Positions 1-11,100 of a stretch of 64,000 nucleotides of DNA are shown here, piece after piece (the first letter of the stretch is position 1; every line of letters begins with the position of its first letter). The translations under genes were made by a program, and so were the position numbers. The DNA comes from Crambe crambe (Eukaryota; Porifera; Demospongiae; Poecilosclerida; Crambeidae), in NCBI GenBank assembly GCA_963924555.1, contig OZ004593.1, positions 744,001-808,000 of the forward strand. The letters run 5' to 3'. The notes under the pieces were generated by a model. That model worked only from the letters and a program-made list of their open reading frames with translations. It did no database searches and had not been told where the DNA came from.

Positions 1-507
1 GGTCTGCTGTATCATTCTGAACCCTCCATGGAGTGCTATTGTAAATGGCCTCTCTCCATTAATCTAAATGTCAATAACTTCAGTTAGAGTTCTTGGAAGA
101 AGTCATCTCACCTCAAGCTATGTTCCCATCTGTAGAAGCCTATCCTTCAAGGTGGGCAGAATCCTTCCATCTGCCGTATCCAGCAAGTTCCCATTGCAGA
201 TGGACGGAGGACACCAGTTGCATCAAAAGTTGTGTAACATTGCTAATATCCAAATATTGCACACCTTCACTATTTTTAAATAATGCACAGCTATGACGAA
301 TTAACCACCTGCAGACCACATCAAAGTCTCGTGGGTCCGACCCTAGTATCAACCAGTACTGCTGGAGACCAGTCATCGGAATGAATTAGATCAGCTACTA
401 CTTTATCTGGCCAGTGGTACCTATTCCAGTCAGAAATGTGAGTAATCAGAGCTCATTTACATTGCATTAATGTTGGTTTAAATGTCTTAGTGGAGTTCTC
501 TTGCCAG

Positions 508-2843
508 TGGAATTAATAAGGGAATCCAGCTGGTTGGCCATCGCTACTGTGTGGAGTGCAAGGACATTTATTCTGAACTGAGCAAAATCATCCATAGTGT
601 TCTTGCATCGAGGAAGGACCTGATGAACACAAGGGAGAAAATGGCTGACAGAGGTAGATCAAGAGGATGGTTCTCATCTCCTCTCCCCCACATCACCTTC
701 CATCACTCCATCTGTTATGAGAGTGAGTCCCTGTTACTATTATTCCTAAACTCCATTTCCCTGTCCAATTGACCACACCTCCAACCACACCCCTTTGTGC
801 CTCCTACAGAACACTGCATTACTCTGCTCAAGGCCCTCACCTTCCAGACCAGCACCTGTCGTCCGCTGGTACAGGAGAGAATTGGTGGAGGTCAGTTTGA
901 AGTCAGGCAGTCCCCAGATGCAGATGAACATAAGGAAACTGCTGTGTCAGCTCACCAGGTGGGTGGAGCCAGGGGTGTGGTTATTTTTATTCATTGGAAT
1001 TTCCTTTGGATTGATAAATTATAGAGATGATGAAAGTACTACAGCAGAATTGAACGAGTTGCTTTACTCTCGAATTATGGACCATCTCAAGTCAAATCAC
1101 TTGTATCCAAATTTGGTAAGAGAGGGGGAAAATATTACTTGTGATGCCGTGTTTCCAGGCCTCACTTGTTTGACCAGAAATGCATTTGCTGATGGTCTCC
1201 CTGGACATGGAGGATTCTTGAGGACAGGTAAGCTGTGGAGTGTAACTTTATCCACCCACTTGCAGTGGTCCGGCTTTTCAGGAAGTCTCAATCTAATACC
1301 AGTCCAGCTGTGATGTTGGGAATCACTATGATATGCCTCAAAATAATGCACACCTTGATCCATCCTCGTGACTTGGCGAATAAGAATGTATGCTAGCAAT
1401 AAGAAACTCAAATAGTGTTTATTTTGTGTCTCTCCATCTTTTTCCTTATTCAGAAACCTCCAGCAGTTGCTAACGCTGAACTACAAAGTGATCAGATCTG
1501 CATGCATGTTTCAGAATGGCTCTCTAATGACCCCCGGGCCTCGTTTGAGAACTGGAATATATCTTGCCATTCAACAGTACAGATTGACATGACAGAGAGA
1601 CAGCTTCTTGAGGTAATGTAGAGCATTCTTCCCAATGAAAAGTGGTCAGAGGGTGGAAGATATCCATTTATACTGAAGAACGTCATCAGTAATTACTAAC
1701 CTTTAAACCTTCCAATAGGTAAGGATTGTTAACAAAATGGCCGAGATTGAGAACAGTGTGCTTTTAAGGAGAAAGCTAGGCCTAAAGAATACACCTCCAG
1801 AACAAGGAATCTCTCAGGATGAAGACGCCAGGACTTTTTGCCGCCATCTGCAGTGTGCGCTGGAGCTACTAGAGGTAGAGGAGACCGAACGTCACAACTC
1901 TCACACCTACTGAAAGGCGGTGGATACATCTTTGGTCTCCTGAAAATAAAAGACCATTTTTTGATATTTCCCCAAGAACAGTATGTTCCTCTGCTCCCAT
2001 CAAGAAGTGAGTGATGGTACACAGAGTGGGTATAGTTGGGAAACTTGAAAGATGTACTTTTCATTCCTTTTAGCTTGCCCTCTTCTGATCCTGCTGACTT
2101 TGCAGTTTACAAGCCTTTCCTGATTCTATTTGGAATGGTTGATGATCTTCAAAATGCCTTAAAGGTAACAATGATGACCAGTCCTTCAGTCCCAAGTAGA
2201 ATCTAATGTTACGCATTCATTTTCGGCTACTCTTTAAACTTTGGTTCACCAACTCATGACTACTGGTGGCCATGGTCTAGACATTTGGTGGTAACTGAGC
2301 AAATTCAATAAAGTTTCTATAATGATTGTAATTTCCCCTCAGGAGGCCAGCTCTGTGTGTGGTGCTGACATTCCCCCTGCCATGCTGGAGTTTATTAGGA
2401 ACAATGACGTAGCTGTGATGGAAGTATGTGACAAGGTAGAGTGAAATCTCCTGTCATTATTACACGATAATGATCCATTGATGTTCCAGGTGTTGACCCT
2501 TTACCAGGAAACGTTACTAACTGTAGACTCCTTTGGGGTATTCTGTCAAGTTATAGGTAAGATACCTGCTGGATAGAAAGGGTGTGTCTGAAGAACTCAA
2601 CCTGTATTATGTAACAGCTCCATTCTATACTGACACCAGTGAATGCACTACATAATTAATATGTGTAGATCCATAAGTGAAATTTCTGTGTTACGGTATA
2701 TGCTTGGCATCCATTGGTCACCAGAGAGATGACTTGATTTGGACCAATCACCTTGATGAGTGTGTTTTTGTATTACTGCAGGCATCGATGCTATTGCTAA
2801 CCAAGAGAACTTTATTATTGAACTGATAGAATCTTTAGTTTAG
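508..2843 (+). pseudogene. UBR4: UBR4 C-terminal region, internally deleted copy A
   Basis: Exons read as the C-terminal third of UBR4 (p600), a giant N-recognin E3 ubiquitin ligase. The first begins at 508 after a cag acceptor (VECKDIYSELSKII). It is followed by the TEHCITLLKAL exon near 810-958, the LNELLYSRIMDHL exon near 1023-1115, and the EWLSNDP exon at 1455-1612. The last exons are at about 2074-2164, 2342-2436, 2490-2557 and 2782-2843, ending ELIESLV plus stop. Compared with copy B, all exons between about 16600 and 22030 are missing, and an unrelated exon lies at the junction. One exon (about 1159) has TGA where copy B has CGA, and the same exon has lost the segment around EDSCW. It cannot encode a normal UBR4 C-terminus, which includes the catalytic hemiRING module. 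Confidence 0.85.
1718..1915 (+). other. Unidentified exon at the UBR4-A deletion junction
   Basis: After an acceptor-like tag at 1715-1717 an open frame reads VRIVNKMAEIENSVLLRRKL and continues to a TGA ending about 1915. It would be in phase with the preceding exon, which ends TERQLLE before a gtaatg donor at about 1613. The sequence is charged and probably helical. It has no counterpart in cassettes B or C, and I do not recognise it as UBR4. It may be part of a third gene captured when the intervening UBR4 exons were lost, giving a chimeric transcript with a premature end. Confidence 0.4.
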
Positions 2844-2924
2844 TGAGACATTCTTATTTAATGTTCCATTTTGTTGTGGCTTTCATGAGTGTATAGAATT
2901 AGAAGAAGATTGACTGTTAGTACA

Positions 2925-3430
2925 ACTGCAGCAATGTGAAGGTTTTATAACGTGCAGTGGGCACTGCACTGGGACTGAGGCATCCACACAAAGATGCAGA
3001 CCTTGCATGTGGAAGATGAAGTGATGGACACCAGTATATGTTCCCACCTGGTTCAGTTATAATCCCTTGGGTATTTATTGAGCAACTATAATACCTTGAG
3101 ACATTGCCTCTGCAAATGAGCAGATCCTCTGTCAATGCATGCAAGTGATTGTTTCACAGTCCCAAGGGGTAGACATGCAAGGATTGTGTTTGTGAACACT
3201 CATTGATCTGGAGCACAAATGCATTGAGTTAAGGAGGAAAGAATCGGAAGGTAATAGAGATGGTGAAGTCATACTCCAGATAGCCCCGAGGTGTCATGTG
3301 GTCCGCCAGCTTGCCACAGTCTCCAAGATGGGAGATGAGCTGGTGTGTACCAAGGGTCGTGTAAAAAGGATATAGTTGTATCTCGGGGTGGAGATCTTGT
3401 AGAGGCAAGTTTATATACTCCACACAGTTG
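2925..3430 (+). pseudogene. Degenerate relic of the GTPase/Death-domain gene (spacer A)
   Basis: The spacer between UBR4-A and GTPase-A contains out-of-frame pieces matching the neighbouring GTPase genes. Near 2955-3060 there is a stretch like the Death-domain exon (ctgggactgaggcatccac). Near 3115-3265 there is a piece matching cassette C around the THRDLE motif (57530-57680). Near 3275-3360 there is a piece matching the end of the large exon (tctccaagatgggagatgag). The pieces are rearranged and carry stops, so this is a dead earlier copy. The same relic recurs in spacers B and C. Confidence 0.7.
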
Positions 3431-3589
3431 TTATTGGGTCTGAAATCGAAGTAGTGGAGAGTGACTCCATGCTATTAGCAGATAGCTACAGAAGTCACGT
3501 GGTATCTTACGTTGTATTTGTGGAGCCCCACCCACCAAGGGATAACTTTCTGCACCACACCCAGTAATAGTTTCGCCCCACTGCTTCGT

Positions 3590-3614
3590 GTAGTCTGGCT
3601 TAAAGCCAGACTAC
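3590..3614 (+). promoter_or_regulatory. Perfect hairpin immediately 5' of the GTPase-A start codon
   Basis: Two 11-base arms (GTAGTCTGGCT and AGCCAGACTAC) flank a TAA loop and end one base before the ATG at 3616. Cassette B has the same hairpin with a one-base loop change. Cassette C has a longer GC-richer variant. If transcription starts upstream, the hairpin would sit in the 5' leader next to the start codon. A regulatory role is inference; it could be a transposon footprint. Confidence 0.5.
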
Positions 3615-3615
3615 G

Positions 3616-6600
3616 ATGGCAAGTAAGGAATTAGAGAAAGTAAGTTGTAATACTGATGTTAATGATAATTGATATGGATCCATGATCAACACCTTGCTAG
3701 CTATAGGCGGTTAAGTTTGCAGCTGCATACAGACAAGTAGCAACTAACTGTGGCAGCTGCCGGTCGTAGTTTTAGCTTTATTGAAACTTGTACTTGGTAG
3801 CTAGCATAGGTCTATAAAAACTGGATAGCAGCTATTTTAACTTGCCTCTAGGCATAATTTTAGTGCCTATAGACTTTGCTTTTGAAAATAGCTAGTTAGT
3901 TACTGTTTAGCTATTGTTAGTTGTATCAGGTGGTGAGCTAATTTATCTATCCTCACAGATAAGGAAGATTATCAAGTATAATGAAAAGGTGAGTTAGTGC
4001 TGTGTGTGTGTGTGTGTGGTAAACCTTCTAGTGACCAATATTCATACCATGCCATATTTGGTTAGTTCCCATAATTCATGGCACTAGAGTCATGTTATCA
4101 TGTGTAGATAAGGACTTATGGTGAAAGGTTCATATCCTGCTATACCATCACCCTCATTCTATGCCCACTCATAACCCTGGGAGTGAAAGCAGGCCGTGTG
4201 CAGTGAGGGGTTGCTCATTGGCCCACTAAACTACATGACCTTCAAGTAGATGTTACCAGCATATTGTCCTCCATGTTTGGTGGACGTGCCTCATTCAGTG
4301 TCCATGCAGGACCCCTGCTTCAGTTTCGTCAAAAAATGCTGACTCAGCACTTAAAGATATACTCCCCAGCCGAGGGAATTGTGTGGGTCCTAGAGACTCA
4401 TGGACCCCATGGCTGTATAGAGCATAGTTCACTCTATATATTTGGAATCTACAACTCAAATGCCTTGCATGCTAGACCCCTGCTCAATTTTCTGCAAGCC
4501 ATTTTTGACATACAAATGTCCACTCAAGTGTGCCGAGGGAAGTGGGCGTGGTCTATTGAATCATAGACCCCTTGACCTTATAGAGCATGATTCACTCTAC
4601 AAGTTCTCCAAGTTTGGAGGCCGTAGCTCACATGCTGTGCGTGTGGTGATTTTTTTTTGTGGTGCATGATGGCTGTCTTTGTGTGTTGGTTGTATGGTTG
4701 TCTCACCTTCTCTCTCTCACTCCTCACAGAGGAAGGCAATCTGTCAGGGGGCGATAGAGGTCTATGAACAGGTGAGTGATGAGTGTAGCAGTGGTGTGAT
4801 GAGGGCGTGGCATGTGGCCCAGTCCATACCTGGTGTGTGTTCCATGTGTGCAGAAGATTGCTGGATGGCAGAAAAGCATCAATGACCCCTCCACTGATGA
4901 GAGTGAGAGGGAAAGGCTGAAGGGGGAGGTGGAGGAATATAAGGGAGCGATCCAGTGGTGTAAACAAGAAATTAATGACTATGATAAAGCAATTATTGCC
5001 TTAGGGGAAAAAGAAGGTAAGTCACAATAATAATTATACAAAGTACAAAGAAGTCATGTAATAGTGATGTTGTGGTTAATTAATTTTAACATGATGATGT
5101 AATTAATGTAGAATTAAATTTAATACGCATGTCACACGTAAGTAAGGTTAATTAGTATGAAAATTAATTAATTAAAAGGAGGTGAAATTAATTAATAATG
5201 TCTCAGGCCATAACTTTAGAATGCAATGAGCTATCAACTTCAAACAAAGTGCATTCTGTTCCAAAAAATTATTTCTTTCAGTCCTTGTGACTCAGTTGTG
5301 ATGTAATTAAGCATGAGTATGAGCTGTATAATTGTCCCTATAACATTTATACAATACTTGAGTGTATTGTAATTGTACTGACCTTTTTTATTCTTTTTCA
5401 GCTGATATCTTAGTCACCTTAGCCATTTCTGATGTGAAAAATCGAGACCTCTTCAAAGAAGCCATGCAAGGTGGCCACATCAAGTTCATACCTTTGGGAA
5501 TAGGCATATTTGGTTATGCTGGTTCTGGGAAGAGTCACGTTTTGGCGCTGATGTTAGGGGAACGCCCTCCTCGATTGCGTATCAGCACAGCCTGTGCCAC
5601 GAAGCCCGTACGAGCCATATCCCACAGTAGGATTGGGAGAGGTGGCAGGAAATTCAAGAGGATATGCGACAAGGATTACTCAAAGATGATGATGAAGACA
5701 GCAAGGGACAGTGTTGCTGGATGCAATGAGCCAACAGAATGCAGTGAGCCAACAGTTGTCAAGCTTAAGTGGAGTGAGAAGCTACGCAAGTTTTTCGAAA
5801 GGTCCCCCAAGTCCACTCCCCCCACTGCTCCCCCTGACCCCACTGACCAGGTAGAGAAGGATTTAATAGTAGACTTCCACCAACCAGGAGAGGATGTGGA
5901 GTCGTTGGAAGACCAGACTGTTGGAGACGTAACTGACAGTGGTGGACAACCCCAGTTCTTGGAAATACTGCCAAGATTTATCGATGATCTCTCCCTCGGC
6001 ATACTGGTGACCGACCTCAGCCAACGTCTGGACGACTATCCCGTGAATTACTACTTCAACGACCAGGGGCAGTCTGTTGGAGAAGGAGTGAAGTCATCAC
6101 TCACCAACGAGCAGATTCTCCGTCGTTTCATGCAGATGATCGTATCCAAATCTCAGGGAAGTAAACGTGTGAGGTTCGTATTTGTGGGCACACATCGGGA
6201 TTTGGAACACGTGTGCACCGAGTCGAGAGAGGAGAAGAATCGTAAGCTGAAGGACATGGTGAAGTCCTTTGGTCTGGAAGATAGTGTCATTTACCAGGAT
6301 CAGCATGAACTGATCTTTGCCCTCAATGCCAAGGAGCCTGAAGATGTGGATCATCAGAGAGCTGATGAGCTGGTAGATCTGATGATGGATGCTTCTTGTG
6401 CTGATTCCATCGCCATCCCAGTCAGCTATTATGGTGTGGAGTTAACTCTAAAGCAAAAGGTGCAGGAGTCAAATCAGATAGCATTCCCTGAATCAGAAAT
6501 CCTGAGCAAAGTAGCCCACTACCACTTCAACGAGGAGTCTCTGAAAGAAGCTTTGAGGTATCTTCACGACATTAAACGGATCTTCTACTTTGAGGAGGAT

Positions 6601-7892
6601 TTCCCTGGCGTGGTGATTGGAGAGCCTCAGGCCGTCCTCGATAAGCTGACCGAGTTAGTGGCATACCACATTGAGCTGACCACCAACCCCAAGAAGCAGA
6701 AAGCACTGGAAGGGAAGTGGAAGAAGTTCAGTCAGTGTGGGATCCTCGACATCGACTGTCTGAAGAAGTTCCCAGACCAGTATGTGGAGGGTGTATTCTC
6801 TCCTGCCGACATGATGAAGTTGTTTGAGAAGCTGTTCATTGTGTCAGAGGTGAATCAGGGGGAGTATTTGATGCCGTGCGTCTTACCCATGGATCCTCAA
6901 ACCAGCTGCAATCCAGAATGCGAGACACAATCGGTCCCACCCATGGTCCTCCACTTTACCAGAGGTGTGCCAAGACATGGGGTCTACTGTGGCACCATCT
7001 GCCACGTGATGACTGAGGCCAAGTGGAAGTTGTTAGAAGATCCCACGACTGGCGAGCCATTTCACATCACCAGAAATAGTGTCCATTTTTCTATTCCCGG
7101 CTATCGAGGGAAGGTCACCATCAATGACAGCCTCGACTCCTTCTTCCTGGTGTCTCTCCACATCCCTCGTGATGTACTGTCTTATTCTCAAACTCTATCT
7201 CAAATGTGCATAGAGGTCCGAGATACCCTCATCAAGGCAATCAACGACGTCACAGAGAAGCTAAACTACACTCCAGACAGCCCCGAGGTGGCCTTCCTGT
7301 GTGAGCAACACAAGGACCTTCCCCTCCATCCTGCCACAGTCTCCAAGATGGGAGATGAGTTGCTGTGTACCAAGAATAATGACAAAGGAGGAACTGTAAC
7401 TGACCAGCACAGGGTCTGGCTCAAAGGTGAGTGAAGTTAGTTGCATTCTTTTTGTAATTCATGAATTCATGATTGGGTGTTGACTGTATATGCACCTCCA
7501 GAAACTATATCTGCTTCTTCCAAAAAAGCCACTTCCCATAACCTATCAACAGCTGACCACTTCAAAGTTGCTAAAATCCTTGAGGATCTGAATAATGTGC
7601 AGCTGATACGCCTGGGCACTGCACTGGGGCTGAAGTATCCACACTTGCAGAGGATGCAGACCTTGCCTGACGATATGGTGTTTGCGTGGTTGAACATGGA
7701 AGACGAGGTGATGGACACCAGTGGTATTCCCACCTGGTCCAGTTTGATCAAAGCCCTAGAGGACACCGACCAGAAAGGGGTTGCTTCACGCATCAGGAAA
7801 GGTAAGTTTGGACCACCCTATTGTGTTGATGATTGTGTGATGTATTGTATCTATAATCCCTCATAGAGCAACACAGTAACCACCACAAGTGA
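3616..7892 (+). CDS. Roc-COR-like GTPase with variable helical N-terminus and C-terminal Death domain, copy A
   Basis: Predicted exons are 3616-3639, 3959-3988, 4730-4771, 4854-5016, 5402-7426, 7502-7801 and 7867-7892. Splice phases agree throughout and give 869 residues. Residues 1-86 are charged helix with variable positions. Residues 87-761 lie in one large exon. This exon carries Walker A GYAGSGKS (about 124-131), a G3-like DSGGQ (about 265-269), a G4-like GTHRD (about 349-353) instead of NKxD, and a COR-like segment (about 425-600, FYFEEDFP...VVIGEPQAVLDKL). Residues 762-861 resemble a Death domain (VQLIRLGTALGL, LRYPHL-type core, IPTWSSLIKAL). GTPases of this Roc-COR kind act as switches, and Death domains recruit signalling partners, so an intracellular sensor or adaptor is inferred. 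The start is the ATG of a tiny exon directly after a hairpin. It could be called a ROCO or NLR-like protein; the exact family needs a profile search. Confidence 0.8.
3959..5016 (+). other. Variable mini-exon segment of GTPase A (exons 2-4)
   Basis: Exons 2 (30 nt), 3 (42 nt) and 4 (163 nt) are all helix-forming. They read IRKIIKYNEK, RKAICQGAIEVYEQ, and KIAGWQKSIND followed by a conserved middle and EYKGAIQWCKQEINDYDKA. Cassettes B and C have the same exons and near-identical introns, but differ at exon 3 codons 1, 4, 5, 7, 8, 11 and 12 and at similarly spaced codons near the end of exon 4. The introns between them (741 and 82 nt) and the 385-nt intron after exon 4 are essentially unchanged between copies. 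Confidence 0.8.
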
Positions 7893-8151
7893 ACCATTCA
7901 CATCACATAACAGTTTGATCCTTTTTGTGTACGTGTATATATGTTTTGTTGACGACCTTTTACCAAATATTATTGCACTCACGCGCGCGCGAGACCAGAC
8001 TATAGTAGTCTAGACAGCCAGATTAATAATCTTTCTGCAGGTGGACCGAGGTGAGTGCTGGGATATGTGTGTCTTTGAGTGTAATATCGATCCTCCTCCT
8101 ATACACTAACAGCACTATCATAACTCTGGGAGTGCGCTTTATTCTGCTGTT

Positions 8152-11100
8152 ATGGAGGATGGAGAGCACACAGTATGTCACATTAGTGATGTGGTGGTGG
8201 AATTTCCCTTTCAACCTTACTCCTGTCAGCTGGCCTACATGGAGAAAGTCATCCAGGCCCTGCAAAAGGCAAGTCCTCATGGACACCTCCTGAGCTAAAC
8301 TAATCTCTTCCTTTCTAGAACACTGACGCCATTTTGGAGTCACCTACAGGGACTGGGAAGACACTGTGTCTGCTGTGTGCCACTCTCGGGTGGAGGGAGA
8401 ACCTGGTGGAAAAACTGAGGCAGCAATCTGGGGATCCAGGGGACATGGGAGGAGAAGGGGAGGAGTTAGATCCATGGGACTGTCCCCTACCCTCAGGTGT
8501 GTGTGTGTGTGTGTGTAGAGTAGGTAGCAGGGATAGTCATCAAGTCATCATCATCAAGGGTGAGAAGAATTTTTGATATCTTTTGATGCAGGTAGGAGTG
8601 GAGTAATGTCCAACGTTCTAAAGATTATTTATGCCTCTAGAACTCACTCACAACTCTCACAAGTCATCCAAGAGCTCAAGAACACCAAATACAGGTAGCT
8701 ATGGTAACAGGGTACAGATTGCCGAGTCCACTCCTTTTCTTCTTTTGGAATACAAATATCAGCTGTACTAAGTATGATCATCCCATTCAAGATGTTATTG
8801 GTTTCAGATATGGAACTGCTTTCCTTTGTCCCATTCCCAGACCCAGAGTCGCCATCATTGGTTCCAGGGAGCAGCTATGCATCTATGGAGAAGTATCCAA
8901 GAAGGAGACTAATGCAGAGAAGGTACTCTCCTTTGAAGCCCCCCCCCCCCAATTACCTTCATAATCAATTTTTCTCTGAGGTTCACTTATGCCGAGCAAA
9001 AGTGAAGAACCACAGCTACTTCTACTACAACAACACTGATGGTGAGTTTTGCTGACATGGCACTTATCGGGTGGTATTACTTTCACAATGCAGTGAGGAG
9101 ATTGAGTGGGATTGAACAGGTGATGGACGTGGAGGACCTGGTGCTAGTTGGTAGCAGGCAAAAGTAGGTGTGGCCTTCATATTACATGGAGGAGATGAAG
9201 TAATCCTCTTCCACATACAGAATGTGTCCTTATTATCTAGCAAAGGAGCTGAAATCCAATGCAGATGTGATATTCATTACATACTAGATTTAAAGGTCAG
9301 AATAGAGTCATGTGACTGTCATATGATGTGGATTAGTCCCTTTTTTTTGTTTGTTTGTTGTTGTTTTTTTGCAGACTCAGCAGATGCATGGTGTGGATGT
9401 GGAAGGGACTGTGGTGATATTGGACGAGGCTCACAACATAGTGAGTATTGGATGTGGAGGGTGACCTCTGTCTCACTGTTAGTGATTGTTGCACTCATGT
9501 ACGTAGGAGAGGGTGTGTGAGGACTCTGCATCCTTTGACCTCACGTCTAGTGACATTGCCCTGTGCATAGGGGACATCAGCCACATTCTCCTCAAGTACA
9601 AGCCGGACACTGATAGTCCCCAGGAGGAAGGTGGGTGTGGCAAAAAGGGGCAGGCCCTCAGTTACTGTTGCTATGCATGTTCTTTCAGGAGAGGAGGAAG
9701 ACATTCAAGATTATGTGAACTTAAAAGGTCAATTTAATAGTTTGTGTGGTGGTTGATGCTATTGCCCTGAATCTCTTTCAAACCCTCCATGTTTTGGATA
9801 CTTTGTAGCATCCTTACCCTTTTATGAAATGCCTTGCCCTTTGACCCTTCATGGTATTACCCTTGCCCTTTGACCCTTTATGATATCTGCAGAGTTTTTT
9901 CTGGCCATTGAGAGGACACTTGATAAAGTCACTTTTCCTAGTGGCAAGAAACAGGAGGTAGTCATGCCTGGAGAGTGAGTGTTGGAAATGTATCTTATGT
10001 TAGTCATCAGTCTTGACTTCTTCCTCCAGTTACATTTTCAAGTTCTTTGGTTCTGCTGGTCTGAGACAGGACACATGCAGCATGTTGCTGGACCAGTGTG
10101 CCAAGGCCATCACTTTCCTCACCACCGACCCTCACTCCGTCCACAGAAATGGAAACAACATACAAAAGTTTGTGGATGCTGTCAAGTAAGAAAAAGCTTT
10201 AAAATATTAGCATATCAATAACTGCCTTGTAGAGTGTTGGAATATTTGTTTCTTTTCTTAGATTGCGTTCAGCTCTGCCTCCACCCCCTCAGGCCGGAAT
10301 GCCTCCCATCACTATAAAGTGTTCATCAAGTCTGAAGAGAATCCATACAAGAACAAGAAGACTAACACATGGACTGTGTCTCCATCAGACACAACAAAAA
10401 GAGAAAGTAAATCCAAAAAATATTATGTCTTGTTGAAACTATTTCTTGTTGCAGTTCGTACCATTAGTTACTGGTGCTTTAGTCCTGGACATGCCTGCAG
10501 TTCGTACCATTAGTTACTGGTGCTTTAGTCCTGGACATGCCATGGCAGATTTAGTGAGACAAGGAGTACGATCTGTCATCTTGACCTCTCTCCCCTCAAC
10601 TCCTTCTCCTCAGAACTTCAAATGTATGTTCCTTCTTCAAACCTCCTCCTATTAGGTTCAATTTTCTACCCCCTTCTACTACTGCTGCTGTACGTAGAGA
10701 TTTCCCCATCAGCTATGAGGGTCCTCACGTCATCACGGAACAGCAGATCTGGGTGGGTGTGGTCTCAAAGGGATGTGACGGCATAGCTCTCAACTCGTGT
10801 TATAACAACAGGTAACTAACTTGTTAACAATATCAATATGGTGGTGTATTCTTTCTTCTTTTCTTTCAAAGGACAAATCTCTCCTACCAGAGTAGCCTTG
10901 GAAACACTCTTGGTAAGTTTATGGATAAGAGTCATGTGCCAGTCACATGTGCATGGACGAGAGTCATGTGCCAGTCACGTTATGATTGTTCTATGCCTTT
11001 CATTATAGTGAACTTCTCTGGTTCTGTACCCCATGGTCTCCTTGTCTTCTTCCCCTCCTACCCAGTCATGCATGGCTGTGTGGAAAAGTGGCAGGTGAGC

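Noticed and set aside
4264-4669. Open frames in the long GTPase intron (MSSMFGGRASFSVH... type), also in cassettes B and C
   Set aside because: They lie in an intron, differ by indels between copies, and have no recognised domain. Identity reflects recent duplication rather than coding constraint.
5676-6002. Minus-strand open frames opposite the GTPase exons (also at 25991-26326 and 56991-57242)
   Set aside because: Shadows of the plus-strand exon, which has motifs, splice signals and conservation.
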